From: Enterobacter sp. Ag1
GTDB lineage: Bacteria; Pseudomonadota; Gammaproteobacteria; Enterobacterales; Enterobacteriaceae
NCBI GenBank assembly: GCA_000277545.1
Contig: AKXM01000055.1
Coordinates: forward strand, 124,001 to 188,000
Direction of reading: 5' to 3'
Length of the DNA stretch: 64,000 bases
Shown here: one piece after another, positions 40,212-51,873 of the stretch
Layout: every line of letters begins with the position of its first letter
Position numbering within the stretch: the first letter of the stretch is position 1
Notes under the pieces: generated by a model
Database searches by the model: none
Told to the model about the DNA's origin: nothing
What the model saw: only the letters and a program-made list of their open reading frames with translations
Position numbers and translations under genes: made by a program

Positions 40212-41176
40212 TGGATTACCTCCGCGGTGATGCGCTGCTTATAGGCGTCCAACCACTCGCGGTCTGCCGGGCGGATGACCGTGCGGTTGCCGTCCCTGGT
40301 AGTGAGAAACACCTGGGCGGGCTGCGCTGGAGTGGCAACAGAGAAGGAGAAGTTGTCGATGGTTGTCGCCGCGCCGTATTCGCCCCGGTTGTTCATGCAG
40401 ACGACGGACAGGTCGCCTGCCCGGCCGTAGCGGGCAATCAGTCGGGCTTCAAGATCGTACACGGCGGACTCAGCCGCGCGCTGGGGAGACATGCCGCGCG
40501 CCATGCGGCTGACGATTTCATAGCTGATACAGCCTTTCATCAGGTCTTCCCCGAGGCCGGTCGCCGTCGCGGCACCCACTTCGCTGTCGGCATAGAAGCC
40601 GGAGCCGGAGACCGGGGAATCGCCCACCCGGCCAGGGCGTTTCATAAACAGGCCGCTGGTGGAGGTGGCGACCGACATTCTTTGCTGGCCGTCAAGGGCG
40701 ATAACCCCCACGGTGTCGTGCCCGGTGTACGGGCTTAAGCCGCGATCCAGTGTTTCGCGCTTGCGCTTCAGGTAATGGTTGTACGCGCGCTCGGTCAGCA
40801 TGGTTTTGCTTTCAAAACCCCGATCTTTGGCCCACGCTTCGGCACCCTGGCCGACCATAAAACTGTTGAAGCGCTCTTCGCTCAGGGCTTTGGCCACCAG
40901 AATCGGATTGGCAATATTTTTTACCCCCGCCACGGCACCGAGCGCGAGGCTGGTACCGTCCATAAAGGCGGCGTCGAGTTCGACTTCGCCTTGTTCATTC
41001 GGCAGGCCGCCATAACCGACCGATTTATAGAAGGGGTAATCTTCCACGCATTTCACCGCGTGCACGACGGCATCGCTCGCCGAACTGCCTTGCTGCAGCC
41101 GTTCAGCCGCTTCACCTATCCCTTCCCATGCCATACGCCAGGTGGCGATCGTTCCCCAGTTTGCTGCTAACGTCAT
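40208..41176 (-). CDS. N4-(beta-N-acetylglucosaminyl)-L-asparaginase family Ntn hydrolase
   Basis: 322 aa, without signal peptide. Autocatalytic site HDTVGVIALD, nucleophile Thr 155; downstream STSGLFMKRPGRVGDSPVSGSGFYAD is typical of glycosylasparaginases rather than of plant-type isoaspartyl peptidases. The enzyme class splits GlcNAc-Asn into aspartate and an amino sugar. It is translated 6 bp after the EIIC stop and overlaps the aminopeptidase. Substrate not proven; beta-aspartyl peptides are possible. Confidence 0.85.
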   Translation of the reverse strand: MTLAANWGTIATWRMAWEGIGEAAERLQQGSSASDAVVHAVKCVEDYPFYKSVGYGGLPNEQGEVELDAAFMDGTSLALGAVAGVKNIANPILVAKALSEERFNSFMVGQGAEAWAKDRGFESKTMLTERAYNHYLKRKRETLDRGLSPYTGHDTVGVIALDGQQRMSVATSTSGLFMKRPGRVGDSPVSGSGFYADSEVGAATATGLGEDLMKGCISYEIVSRMARGMSPQRAAESAVYDLEARLIARYGRAGDLSVVCMNNRGEYGAATTIDNFSFSVATPAQPAQVFLTTRDGNRTVIRPADREWLDAYKQRITAEVIQ

Positions 41177-41182
41177 GTTTAA

Positions 41183-42490
41183 CTACTCCGTGGCGGGTTT
41201 ACGTTCAGTCACTTGAGCCGGTGATTCATTGGCCCGATATTGCCGGTCGACCACTTTCAGGAACGGCAGATAAATCAGCGCCCCGATGCACAGGTTGATT
41301 ATCTGGATAACCGCACCGCTCAGGTGGCCGGTGACGATAAATCCGCTTAATACCGGCGGCAGCGTCCAGGGGATATACACCCCGGTGGTGGTGGCTACCA
41401 TGCCAATGGACATCGCGATGTACTGCACGGTGACCAGCACCAGCGGCACAAGGTTGAACGGGATCAGCATGACGGGGTTCATGATGACCGGCAGGCCAAA
41501 CAGCACCGGCTCGTTAATGTTGAAGATGGAGGAGCCGACGGCCAGGCGCGAAACGTTTTTGATGTGCTGGCTGCGGGCAAACAGCAGCATAGCAATCACC
41601 AGAGACAATGTAGCGCCCGCGCCGCCCATCCAGATCATGTCGTAGAACTGTTCCGTCACTACGTGCGGGGGAGGCATCCCGGCCTGCGTGGCGGCCAGGT
41701 TATCCATTTGGTTTTCCATCCAGAACGGACGGAGGATGCCGTTGACCATCGAGCCGGAGTTGATCCCCACCGACCACAGGCTGGTGATGCTGAAACAGGT
41801 GAACAGTGCGCCAATGTAAGAGGTGCCGAAGTGGCGAATCGGCGTCGCCAGCACTTCATACACGAACTGGTGAATGGTGTGGTAGTCGGTTTTGGCAAAC
41901 AGGACGCGAACCGCCAGGGCGACAATCAGAATCAGCAGCGAAGGGATGAGGGCGGCAAAGGATTTTTGCACCGCCGGTGGGACGCCATCCGGCATTTTGA
42001 TCACCCAGTTCTGGCGCAGCATCCAGGCAAAAAGCTCCGTGCTCGCCAGCGCTCCTAGCATCGCCACAAACAGCCCCTTCGATCCCAGCCATTCCATCGG
42101 AATCAGGTTGCCGACGTCCGGGTGCTTCGCAAAAGGCGTGAGGATCAGAAAGCAGGAGAGGGACAAAATGCCCGATGACATTCTGTCGATGTCGTAGCGT
42201 TCCGCCAGCCGGTAGGCCACCAGAAAACTGATAAACACCGCCATCGTAGAGAAGATGGCGTTAAAAGGGATCTCAACGGTGGCGGACCACCCCTCACCAA
42301 AAACAGAAGCCATAAACTGCTGGTAATGGGTACTTGGGAAGGACGAGATCACCAGCAGAATGGAACCAACGATAATAAACGGCATGAACGAGATATAGGC
42401 GTCGCGAATGGCGCCGAGGTGGCGCTGCTGCGCCATTTTGGCAGCCAGCGGCATCAGCCGGGCTTCTAATGCGGCCATCAGGTTTTTCAT
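41183..42490 (-). CDS. PTS EIIC component, lactose/cellobiose family
   Basis: 435 aa, about ten transmembrane helices, with family segments IRDAYISFMPFIIVGSILL, SIFNINEPVLFGLPVIMNP (the conserved NEPVLFG) and FIVTGHLSGAVIQ. It forms the sugar channel only: no EIIA or EIIB gene lies in the operon, so it must borrow partners encoded elsewhere. It is first in the three-gene operon; a CRP-like site lies 75 bp upstream. In this class substrates are usually beta-linked disaccharides or amino sugars. Confidence 0.88.
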   Translation of the reverse strand: MKNLMAALEARLMPLAAKMAQQRHLGAIRDAYISFMPFIIVGSILLVISSFPSTHYQQFMASVFGEGWSATVEIPFNAIFSTMAVFISFLVAYRLAERYDIDRMSSGILSLSCFLILTPFAKHPDVGNLIPMEWLGSKGLFVAMLGALASTELFAWMLRQNWVIKMPDGVPPAVQKSFAALIPSLLILIVALAVRVLFAKTDYHTIHQFVYEVLATPIRHFGTSYIGALFTCFSITSLWSVGINSGSMVNGILRPFWMENQMDNLAATQAGMPPPHVVTEQFYDMIWMGGAGATLSLVIAMLLFARSQHIKNVSRLAVGSSIFNINEPVLFGLPVIMNPVMLIPFNLVPLVLVTVQYIAMSIGMVATTTGVYIPWTLPPVLSGFIVTGHLSGAVIQIINLCIGALIYLPFLKVVDRQYRANESPAQVTERKPATE

Positions 42491-42564
42491 TTTACCGCTC
42501 CGTAAGTAATCACAAGAGACAATTCTTGCGTGCTTCTACCTTAGTGTTTGTTCAGGGCTAATAA

Positions 42565-42580
42565 AGTGAGTTAATTCACA
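42565..42580. promoter_or_regulatory. CRP-type site upstream of the EIIC operon
   Basis: AGTGA-GTTAAT-TCACA, one base from TGTGA-N6-TCACA, 75-90 bp before the EIIC start. Suggests catabolite control. Confidence 0.7.
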
Positions 42581-42636
42581 GATGAGCCATATAAGTATCA
42601 TATGATTGCTTAAATGGTTTGAGGGTAAAGGTGCCA

Positions 42637-42663
42637 TAAAAATGCCCCGCAAAGCAGGGCATT
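42637..42663 (-). terminator. Terminator of mcbA
   Basis: 10-bp stem with one mismatch (42641-42650, 42654-42663), AAA loop, A-run at its left giving a T-run on the minus strand. Confidence 0.75.
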
Positions 42664-42682
42664 ATGTTGGCCGGAACGCGGG

Positions 42683-42940
42683 CTATTTGTAGATAGTGGC
42701 GGTGCCGTACAGGCGGTTATCGCCGCCGGCGGAGTTAATTACATAGCCGGTTGCACCCTGTTCCTTCGCTTTTTCAGCCAGTTTAGCCTGGAGATCGTCA
42801 AGGTTAGACGCTTTGGCGGTGACGGTACCAAAAGGTTGCATCTGTCCGACGTTTGCGTTACTCATTTCCTGGGCTGCCATGGAGGCAAAAGGCAGTGCAG
42901 CAAGAGAGATAACCGCAGAGAAATACAGCAGTTTTTTCAT
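42683..42940 (-). CDS. mcbA: McbA, YhcN/BhsA-family periplasmic protein
   Basis: 85 aa with signal peptide FSAVISLAALPFASMAA and the DUF1471 pattern; the C-terminal part GYVINSAGGDNRLYGTATIYK is close to E. coli McbA (YbiM), and the position next to rlmF fits. Start MKKLLY at 42940. In E. coli McbA is linked to colanic acid and biofilm. Paralogue of ybiJ 5 kb to the left. Confidence 0.93.
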   Translation of the reverse strand: MKKLLYFSAVISLAALPFASMAAQEMSNANVGQMQPFGTVTAKASNLDDLQAKLAEKAKEQGATGYVINSAGGDNRLYGTATIYK

Positions 42941-43133
42941 CTTTACATCCTCTTGAGCGTTGAGAGCAAAACACCTTTTTGTTGTCTGACAATTACAGTC
43001 TAGTTCCCCTTTGGGCAGGCAATGGCGCAAAAAACTGATGGACTTGTGCGTGTTTTTTGAACGATAAAACTTGACCAAATGCTGACAAAAAAGCCACAAC
43101 CAGGTGGCTGATTTTAATTGTTTTTTTTCTGGT

Positions 43134-43760
43134 TTAGCGCGCGTCAGGGCGAACCAGGTCAAAACGCTGTGATTCATCAACCGTGTAATAGGCGGTTGGC
43201 CCTCCGGCCCGCAGCACGGGTTGCGCCAGCGCGGTCTGGTAGATGCCGTCGATAAGCAGGTGCTCGTCGATGTGTACGGCAACCACTTCCCCCAGCACCA
43301 GCCAGCTGTTCAGCTCGTCGCCGTCGGCAGAGGTCAGGCGAATGCACTGCGACAGGCGGCATTCAAAGTTGACCGGGCTTTCAGCCACCAGGCTGGCGCT
43401 GACCTTGGTGCCTGCAATTGGAGTCAGGCCCGCATGCTGGAACTCATCTTCTCCTCTGGGGAGCGTGACGGAGGTTTCATTCATCTGTTCTGCGAGCGGG
43501 CGCGTGGCCAGATTCCAGACGAATTCTTTGGTGTCGAGGATGTTCTGGACGCTGTCTTTCCAGCCGGTGCTGGAAAAACCAATGATCGGTGGACGATAGT
43601 TAAAGCAGTTAAAGAAGCTGTACGGCGCGAGATTGCGCTGGCCCTGCAGGTTGCAGGACGAAATCCAGCCGATTGGGCGCGGCCCGACAATGGCGTTCAG
43701 CGGATCGTGTGGTAAACCGTGGCCTTCCGAGGGCTCGTAGTAATAACGTTTTTTACTCAT
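43134..43760 (-). CDS. Flavin reductase-like (DIM6/NTAB family) FMN-binding protein
   Basis: 208 aa; FMN-binding split-barrel flavoprotein. Family segments: [18 protein letters not shown] near the N-terminus, [40 protein letters not shown], and [15 protein letters not shown]. Such proteins reduce flavins or use bound FMN in unknown reactions; the substrate cannot be told. E. coli K-12 has no gene here between mcbA and rlmF. It is divergent from rlmF, 102 bp apart. Confidence 0.85.
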   Translation of the reverse strand: MSKKRYYYEPSEGHGLPHDPLNAIVGPRPIGWISSCNLQGQRNLAPYSFFNCFNYRPPIIGFSSTGWKDSVQNILDTKEFVWNLATRPLAEQMNETSVTLPRGEDEFQHAGLTPIAGTKVSASLVAESPVNFECRLSQCIRLTSADGDELNSWLVLGEVVAVHIDEHLLIDGIYQTALAQPVLRAGGPTAYYTVDESQRFDLVRPDAR

Positions 43761-43862
43761 TACGCACCTGAATTCATGTTGGAAAGGTCAAATCGTCAGC
43801 GATGTATTTACCCGACGCGGAGAGCAGAGTATCTTACGCGGCCACACAAGGAGAAGCCCCCA

Positions 43863-44804
43863 ATGAAAACCCCTGCCGACACCAAACCTGGTTTGCACCC
43901 GCGTAACCGTCACCGTAGCCGCTATGACTTTGCCGCATTAACCGCGAGCAGCCCGGCGCTGGGCGAGTTTTTACGCCCGGGGCCGCACGGCGACACAACC
44001 GTTGACTTCGCAAATCCGCTGGCGGTGAAGGCGCTGAACCAGGCGCTGTTGGCGCATTTTTATCAGGTTAAGCAGTGGGATATCCCCGAAGGGTACCTTT
44101 GCCCGCCAGTGCCGGGCCGGGCGGACTATATTCACCATCTGGCCGACCTGCTGGCGGAAGGCAACGGCGGCGTTGTGCCTGCCCAGGTTTCCGTCCTGGA
44201 TATCGGCGTCGGCGCGAACTGCATTTATCCACTCATCGGGCAGCACGAATACGGCTGGCGCTTTACCGGCTCTGAGCTGGACGGCGATGCGTTTCGCAGC
44301 GCGCAGCAAATTGTAGACGGCAATCCTGGGCTTAGCCGCATGATCCGTCTCCGTCGCCAGAAAAATGCTGGCTGCATTCTGGACGGCATCATCCACAAAA
44401 ATGAAACCTATGATGCCACGCTATGTAATCCGCCATTCCACGATTCAGTCGAGGCGGCCCGCAGCGGCAGCGAGCGTAAGCGCCGCAATCTTGGCCAGGA
44501 CGCAAGCGCGGCGCTGAACTTTGGTGGTCGTGAGCAGGAGCTGTGGTGCGAGGGGGGCGAAGTGGCCTTCGTCAGCCAGATGATCAAAGAAAGTAAAGCG
44601 TTTGGCCGCCAGGTGCTGTGGTTTACGTCGCTGGTTTCAAAAGGTGAAAACCTGCCTGCGCTGTACCGCGTGATGCAGGAAAACGGCGTGGTGAAAGTGG
44701 TGAAAAAAGAGATGGCACAGGGGCAAAAACAGAGCCGTTTTATTGCCTGGAGCTTTATGGATGATGCCCAGCGCGCACGCTGGGCGAAAACCCGCGGGAA
44801 ATAA
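43863..44804 (+). CDS. rlmF: 23S rRNA (adenine-1618-N6)-methyltransferase RlmF
   Basis: 313 aa (YbiN). SAM-binding motif [10 protein letters not shown] (about 111-120) and catalytic NPPF (189-192) in LCNPPFHDS. It methylates A1618 of 23S rRNA. ATG 43863 has AAGGAG 8 bp upstream; upstream in-frame codons lack similarity. Its stop abuts the ybiO stop with no gap and no visible terminator. Confidence 0.96.
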   Translation: MKTPADTKPGLHPRNRHRSRYDFAALTASSPALGEFLRPGPHGDTTVDFANPLAVKALNQALLAHFYQVKQWDIPEGYLCPPVPGRADYIHHLADLLAEGNGGVVPAQVSVLDIGVGANCIYPLIGQHEYGWRFTGSELDGDAFRSAQQIVDGNPGLSRMIRLRRQKNAGCILDGIIHKNETYDATLCNPPFHDSVEAARSGSERKRRNLGQDASAALNFGGREQELWCEGGEVAFVSQMIKESKAFGRQVLWFTSLVSKGENLPALYRVMQENGVVKVVKKEMAQGQKQSRFIAWSFMDDAQRARWAKTRGK

Positions 44805-47060
44805 TTAGTTGGCTGTGCTGGTGGGCGGCAGCGCGCCGGCCGCCGCCTCTGTCGCCTGTAGCGCCTGTGCTGCATCGACACCCGGCTGCATGACCTGCAC
44901 GGTTTGCACCGGGGGCCTGATGCCCGCTTCATCAAAGTGTTTTTTGACCATTCCGTCGAGCGCGTAGCGCACCGTCCACTGTTTTAGCGGCAGGGTGGTA
45001 AAGGTCACGCGTACTGTGAAGGCCTGGTTCGTCAGCCCCACAATGCCTGAGAACAACGGCTCGCCAATGACCAGCAGACGAATATCTTCCTGGCCCATCA
45101 GCGCGTCCACGGCTTCTTTCAGTACCCGGTTGGCGTTGTCCACGTCCTCCTGCCTGTCGACGTCGTAGTTCGCGACGAAAGAGCCAATCCCGCGGACAAA
45201 GTTGGCAAAGGTCGTTATCGATGACCACGGAATAATATGGTAAGCCCCCGTATCCTGGCGTACGCCCACCGAACGAATCGACATTTTCTCGACTGTGCCT
45301 GTAATCGCGCCGATGGTGACGTAGTCGCCGGTATTCATCCCATTTTCAAACTGAATGAATATCCCGGTAATAATATCCTTCACCAGGGTTTGCGAACCAA
45401 AGCTTATCGCTAGCCCCAGCGCCCCCGCCCCCGCCAGCAGAGGTGCGATGTTCACGCCGATTTCAGAAAGCAAGATCATGATGGTGATGGTGCTGATCAC
45501 CACGGCCAGCGCGTTACGGAACAGCGTTAGCAGCGTGCGGGCTCGCGCGCTTGGCATCGGGCGGCCGTGGATATCCGACGCAAGGCGGTTTTCGATCAGG
45601 CTTGCCAGCAGCGTCCAGCCTACCGCCGAGAAGAAAAGGATCAGTACAATGCGGATCAGTATATCGACGGTTTTTTCTCCGGCACCCTCAGTGAGCCATT
45701 GCCAGACATCGAAAAGCCCCCAGGCGTCCAGCAGCAGCATGACTGCGACGCAAACGGTAAGAATACGTGCCAGCTTCAGCGAGACGGAGATCCAGCCATT
45801 AAGACGCTTTTGCAGCTCGGGGTAATTGCGCTGCACCTGTGGAGAAAGGGTGATGGTTTTTGCTATCCAGCGCGAAAGCATGCCGGAGATAAACGCCGCC
45901 ACGCCGATGATGGTCAGGCTGTGCAGTGAGGCGCCCATCATAAATTTCAGGCTGTTGCCCGGATCGAAAAGCGAAAGGAAAAACAGCACCACAAAATAGA
46001 GACAAGCGAGCCAGTGCCAGATGAGCGCAAAAGCACGAATAAACAGGCTAAAGAAGCTCATTGAGCGATCTGCCAGGTGAATCAGGCTTTGCTGGATGGC
46101 GCGTTTGTTGTGAAAAATCAGATATAGCGCCCAGACGGTAATCAGTAGCATGACCACCACGTTAACCATGGCGCTGATCTGGGCGTTGACCTGATTGGCG
46201 AGAATCGGCACCACCACCAATAACCCATAGCCGATGATGGTACTTAGCCAGGAAAGGCGAATACTCCAGTAGCGGGCGCCCTGGTCGCCGATGGGGAAGG
46301 GGCGTAGCGCCGGGAAACGCGGGCTGAAAATGAGGCGCAGAACAGCCTTGAAGAACTCGATAAGCCCAAAGGCATTAAGAAATAGCCCCTGCTGGCGCGC
46401 GATAGTGGCGTTGCCTGCGTTCATTTTGTCACTCAGGAGCTGCCCGACGAATAGCGTTAACGCCAGCAGCAGGATGTCCACCGCAAAGGCGCCGAGGATG
46501 GTCACCGGCAGGTGAAGCCAGTTGGTATGATCGCGGTTTTTTCTTCGTCCCCAGTCGCCCATTTTGGCCCACAGCGGCCTGACGCCGGCGCGAAGCAAGA
46601 AATAGAACACAAAAACGGCGCTGGCGAGCATCGCGAAGTGGCTCAGCGCATTGAAGAAAGTCTGCTGGTTAAAGGCTTTCCTCGGTGCGCTGGCGATATT
46701 TTGCTGGAGCAGCTCAAAACGCTGCGTAAGTTCTCCCCCATAGCGGCGGCTGACGTCGGTGACGTTTTCGAGCACGGTTTTGTCTTCAGTGAGCGTATCC
46801 GGTGGGGCAATAACCGGCATGGTGTGTGAGGTGCCGTCAGCGGCGACTTTGCGAAGCTGCTCGATGAGTTCACTCCGGGACTTTGGGTTGTCGAGCACGT
46901 CGGCGAGCGCCGAGTACGCTTTTTTCTTTTCTTCTACGCTGGGTTCTGTTTGTGTGGCGCTGCCCTGGGATGTCGAGGCGGCAACGGCGGCAGCGGGTAA
47001 GGTGACTGCATGGCCGGGCAGGCTCATCAGGTTAAACAGTAATATCAGGATCCATCGCAC
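44805..47060 (-). CDS. ybiO: Moderate-conductance mechanosensitive channel YbiO
   Basis: 751 aa (E. coli 741), MscS-family channel of the inner membrane. Signal peptide ILILLFNLMSLPGHA, a periplasmic domain (to about 140), many transmembrane helices, then the MscS pore and beta domain (LLAGAGALGLAISFGSQTLVKDIITGIFIQFENGMNTGDYV). GGAGGAG precedes the ATG. The C-terminus is variable. Confidence 0.95.
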   Translation of the reverse strand: MRWILILLFNLMSLPGHAVTLPAAAVAASTSQGSATQTEPSVEEKKKAYSALADVLDNPKSRSELIEQLRKVAADGTSHTMPVIAPPDTLTEDKTVLENVTDVSRRYGGELTQRFELLQQNIASAPRKAFNQQTFFNALSHFAMLASAVFVFYFLLRAGVRPLWAKMGDWGRRKNRDHTNWLHLPVTILGAFAVDILLLALTLFVGQLLSDKMNAGNATIARQQGLFLNAFGLIEFFKAVLRLIFSPRFPALRPFPIGDQGARYWSIRLSWLSTIIGYGLLVVVPILANQVNAQISAMVNVVVMLLITVWALYLIFHNKRAIQQSLIHLADRSMSFFSLFIRAFALIWHWLACLYFVVLFFLSLFDPGNSLKFMMGASLHSLTIIGVAAFISGMLSRWIAKTITLSPQVQRNYPELQKRLNGWISVSLKLARILTVCVAVMLLLDAWGLFDVWQWLTEGAGEKTVDILIRIVLILFFSAVGWTLLASLIENRLASDIHGRPMPSARARTLLTLFRNALAVVISTITIMILLSEIGVNIAPLLAGAGALGLAISFGSQTLVKDIITGIFIQFENGMNTGDYVTIGAITGTVEKMSIRSVGVRQDTGAYHIIPWSSITTFANFVRGIGSFVANYDVDRQEDVDNANRVLKEAVDALMGQEDIRLLVIGEPLFSGIVGLTNQAFTVRVTFTTLPLKQWTVRYALDGMVKKHFDEAGIRPPVQTVQVMQPGVDAAQALQATEAAAGALPPTSTAN

Positions 47061-47146
47061 AGCGCTCCTCCGGACTGAGAAAATCTGACAAAGGAGTAAG
47101 TATAGTGGCTGAGATTTTGGCGAGGAGAAAAGCGGGATGATTCCAG

Positions 47147-47178
47147 AAAAATCAGGGCGGCTGGAATTTGCCGCCCTG
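47147..47178 (-). terminator. Terminator of glnHPQ
   Basis: Perfect 9-bp stem CAGGGCGGC/GCCGCCCTG (47153-47161, 47170-47178) followed by T5 on the minus strand. Confidence 0.9.
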
Positions 47179-47187
47179 AGTCAGGCG

Positions 47188-47910
47188 TTATGCGACGTGC
47201 TGCAGAAACTCGCGCAGACGCGGGCTCGGCGGGTTGTCGATAAGTTCTTGTGGGTTGCCGTCTTCCGCCACGCGACCTTTGTCGATAAAGATCAGGCGAG
47301 AAGCCACTTTCGCAGCAAAGCCGACTTCGTGGGTCACGATCACCATGGTCATGCCTTCTTCGGCCAGGTCCTGCATCACTTTCAGCACTTCATGACGCAG
47401 TTCCGGGTCGAGGGCCGACGTTGGTTCATCAAACAGCATCATCTTCGGCTTCACGGCAAGGGCACGGGCAATAGCCACACGCTGCTGCTGGCCGCCAGAA
47501 AGCTCTGACGGATAGTGATGCGCGCGTTCCGCCAGGCCAACCTTCGCCAGCAGCTCTTTCGCCAGCTTCTCAGCGGCGTCTTTTTTCATGCCGCGGACGC
47601 GAATCGGGCCGAAGGCGACGTTTTCCAGCGCCGTCAGGTGCGGGAACAGGTAGAACTGCTGGAACACCATGCCAGCTTCCTGACGGATCAGGCGATCGTC
47701 TACCTTCGGATCGTTCACTTTCAGGCCGTCAACAATCAGGTCGCCGCTGGTGATCTCTTCCAGCTTGTTGATGCAGCGCAGCAGGGTTGATTTGCCGGAG
47801 CCGCTTGGCCCGATAATCACCACCACTTCACCCTGTTTGATGTTCAGGTCAATGTTGTGCAGCACCTGGGTTTGGCCAAAGTGCTTGGAGACATTTTTAA
47901 ATTCAATCAC
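47188..47910 (-). CDS. glnQ: Glutamine ABC transporter ATPase GlnQ
   Basis: 240 aa as in E. coli. Walker [10 protein letters not shown], signature [16 protein letters not shown], Walker [15 protein letters not shown]. Powers glutamine import. Overlaps glnP by 4 bp. Confidence 0.98.
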   Translation of the reverse strand: MIEFKNVSKHFGQTQVLHNIDLNIKQGEVVVIIGPSGSGKSTLLRCINKLEEITSGDLIVDGLKVNDPKVDDRLIRQEAGMVFQQFYLFPHLTALENVAFGPIRVRGMKKDAAEKLAKELLAKVGLAERAHHYPSELSGGQQQRVAIARALAVKPKMMLFDEPTSALDPELRHEVLKVMQDLAEEGMTMVIVTHEVGFAAKVASRLIFIDKGRVAEDGNPQELIDNPPSPRLREFLQHVA

Positions 47911-48566
47911 AGGATTTTCATCCTTCTTTCAAGGCGACGCAGCACGAAGCTCAGCACCAGGGTAATAATCAGATAGAAGACCGCAACGGCGCTCCAAATC
48001 TCCAGCGCGCGGAAGTTACCGGCGATAATTTCCTGACCCTGACGAGTCAGCTCTGCTACACCGATAACGATGAACAGCGAGGTGTCTTTGATGCTGATGA
48101 TCCACTGGTTACCCAGCGGCGGCAGCATACGGCGCAGCGCCAGCGGCATAATCACGTGACGGATGGTTTCACGTTTTGACAGCCCAAGTGCAAGGCCCGC
48201 TTCCTGGAAGCCTTTATGAATTGAGAGCACAGCACCACGGGTGATTTCCGCGATGTAGGCTCCGGAGTTGATCATGATGGTGACGACCGCTGCGCTGAAC
48301 GGATCGATACGCAGATCGGTAAAGGCCATCGGCAGGGCGAAGTAGATAAACATCACCTGCACCACAATTGGCGTGCCGCGAATCACTTCGATGAAAACAA
48401 GCGCTACGTGGTTGGCAATCCAGCCGCCGTAGGTACGGGCAAAGCCCGCCACTAAACCAATTACTAAACCGCCGCAAAGACCCAGGATAGAAATCCATAG
48501 GGTCATCTTAGCGCCTTCAAACAAGATGGGAATTGCAGGCCAAATGGCGCTCCAGTCAAACTGCAT
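47907..48566 (-). CDS. glnP: Glutamine ABC transporter permease GlnP
   Basis: 219 aa, beginning [13 protein letters not shown] as in E. coli (start 48566, AGGAA upstream); five transmembrane helices and the ABC-contact [29 protein letters not shown] loop. Part of glnHPQ; a hairpin separates it from glnH. Confidence 0.97.
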   Translation of the reverse strand: MQFDWSAIWPAIPILFEGAKMTLWISILGLCGGLVIGLVAGFARTYGGWIANHVALVFIEVIRGTPIVVQVMFIYFALPMAFTDLRIDPFSAAVVTIMINSGAYIAEITRGAVLSIHKGFQEAGLALGLSKRETIRHVIMPLALRRMLPPLGNQWIISIKDTSLFIVIGVAELTRQGQEIIAGNFRALEIWSAVAVFYLIITLVLSFVLRRLERRMKIL

Positions 48567-48648
48567 GATGTGTTCCTGTTGTCTACCGTGGTTCACCTCT
48601 TCGGGCTTCAGGCCGGGGCCTTGCAGCGTGAGAGGCGTTTAATAATAA

Positions 48649-48669
48649 GAGGGGCGAAAGGCGCCCCTC
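48649..48669 (-). promoter_or_regulatory. Stem-loop between glnH and glnP
   Basis: Perfect 8-bp stem GAGGGGCG/CGCCCCTC with a 5-nt loop and a weak T/A tail on the minus strand. It probably lowers readthrough or protects the glnH message, giving excess binding protein. Confidence 0.75.
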
Positions 48670-48693
48670 AGGTCTTACTCATACTTAGAATTA

Positions 48694-49518
<825 letters not shown>

Positions 49519-49581
49519 TTACTGTTTTGCAAGGATGTGATTATTTAACATTGCACATTGAGCGTTGCAAGCAGGTCATAA

Positions 49582-49611
49582 CGCACCGTTATGGTGCACC
49601 ATTTTGGTGCG
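49582..49611 (-). promoter_or_regulatory. Two overlapping NtrC-type sites upstream of glnH
   Basis: CGCACC-N5-GGTGCA (49582-49598) and TGCACC-N5-GGTGCG (49595-49611), each close to TGCACY-N5-RGTGCA and sharing four bases, about 75-100 bp upstream of the -24 element. Confidence 0.85.
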
Positions 49612-49801
49612 CAAAATGAGCCGGCAGGGTAGGGGTTAGTTTTACCGCGAAATCAGTGGACAAAACAATCATTCGTTAACGATTGTGTGAGGTGATTATT
49701 ACATTTGATTAACTTTGGGCTATGAATTAATCGATGGTCTGCGCTGTTTTGGTGCAGGCTCCGCCCCCGGGCGGAGGAGGAGCCATAGGAAAATGCTCTG
49801 G

Positions 49802-50614
<813 letters not shown>

Positions 50615-51502
50615 TTAATTTATGTCGACGTTTTTAATCTGTGCTTCGCGTTTCATGGTCAGCGTTGATCCCACCGATGCTGCGATGATTGAGAGCAGAG
50701 CCAGCCATTGTACCAGGGTCAGGTGCTCCCCGAGGAACAGCATACCTGACAGGGCCGCAAGGCCAGGCTCAAGGCTCATGAGTGTGCCAAAGGTGCGGGT
50801 AGGGAGTCGGGTTAACGCAATCATCTCCAGCGAATAAGGCAGCGCCGTGGAAAGCACGGCAATGGCCAGGCCGACGGGTAGCAGCGACCACTGCAGCAGC
50901 GAGCTGGTGGCTTCCCAGGCGCCCAGGGGGACAAAGATAATGGCAGCAATCAGAGAACCAAACGCGACCGTGGCGGGGCCGTGCTCAGCGCCCGCTTTTT
51001 GCCCGGCAATAATGTAGATAGCCCAGCAGGCACCGGCCCCGAGGGCGCAGGCAGCACCGGTCAAATCTACCTGGGAGATGTCCTGGCCGAGGGGAAGCAG
51101 GAACCACAGTCCGGCTACCGCCAGCACCACCCAGATAAAGTCCACGGCACGGCGTGAGCCAAAAAGCGCCACGGCAAGCGGCCCGGTAAACTCCAGCGCC
51201 ACCGCGATGCCCAGCGGTACCGTGCGCAGAGAGACATAAAAGAGGTAATTCATGCTGCCCAGCGCCAGCCCATAAAACAGTAAAGGCAGGCGTTGCTCTG
51301 GCTTAAAACGCAGGCGCCAGGGTTTAAAAATCACCGCGAGAATAAGAGTGCCTAAAAACAGGCGCAGCGAAGTGACGCCCTGGGGACCGATTAGCGGGAA
51401 TAATGATTTCGCCAGCGAGGCGCCGCTTTGAATCGAGGTCATGGCGATAAGTAAAACTACGATCGGCAGCCAGCGCGGCATATTACGGGAGGTTTGCGGC
51501 AT
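50615..51502 (-). CDS. rhtA: Threonine/homoserine exporter RhtA
   Basis: 295 aa, the E. coli length when started at 51502 (MPQTSRNMPRWLPIV). Ten-helix EamA/DMT-family exporter with GASLAKSLFPLIGPQGVTSLRL and LEFTGPLAVALFGSRR. A start twelve codons upstream is open but unlike the family. Confidence 0.95.
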   Translation of the reverse strand: MPQTSRNMPRWLPIVVLLIAMTSIQSGASLAKSLFPLIGPQGVTSLRLFLGTLILAVIFKPWRLRFKPEQRLPLLFYGLALGSMNYLFYVSLRTVPLGIAVALEFTGPLAVALFGSRRAVDFIWVVLAVAGLWFLLPLGQDISQVDLTGAACALGAGACWAIYIIAGQKAGAEHGPATVAFGSLIAAIIFVPLGAWEATSSLLQWSLLPVGLAIAVLSTALPYSLEMIALTRLPTRTFGTLMSLEPGLAALSGMLFLGEHLTLVQWLALLSIIAASVGSTLTMKREAQIKNVDIN

Positions 51503-51538
51503 CCTGTACCTTGTCAGTATTTGTCTATGTTTGGTCAA

Positions 51539-51873
51539 GAAAATAAAAGTCTGCCCAGTCTAAAGGATTAAGTTATGGCTGGTTGAACTTTCATTAAGAA
51601 AAATTCTCATGGCGTGGAGTACGATCCGGGGGCTTTTGTCAGTTTGTGTCAAAAATAATTCCAGAATTATCTGAATGACGATGTTATTAAAGGGATTAAA
51701 ATTTGCCGTCGTGAAGCGGTATTTTCCTGATTTTTTAGTGATTTAGCATGTAGTGGAAATGTTATGTTACAGGAAAAAGATCGTTAGACAACACAATTGG
51801 CGAAGAGTTTCTGTCATGGTTTTGTTATATTTAAAACTTAGGACTTACTTGAAGCACATTTGAGGTGGATATT
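51539..51873. other. Divergent rhtA-ompX control region
   Basis: 335 bp, AT-rich, without a gene; contains the promoters and the long ompX leader, which in E. coli is a target of small RNAs. No individual site is clear enough to call. Confidence 0.5.
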
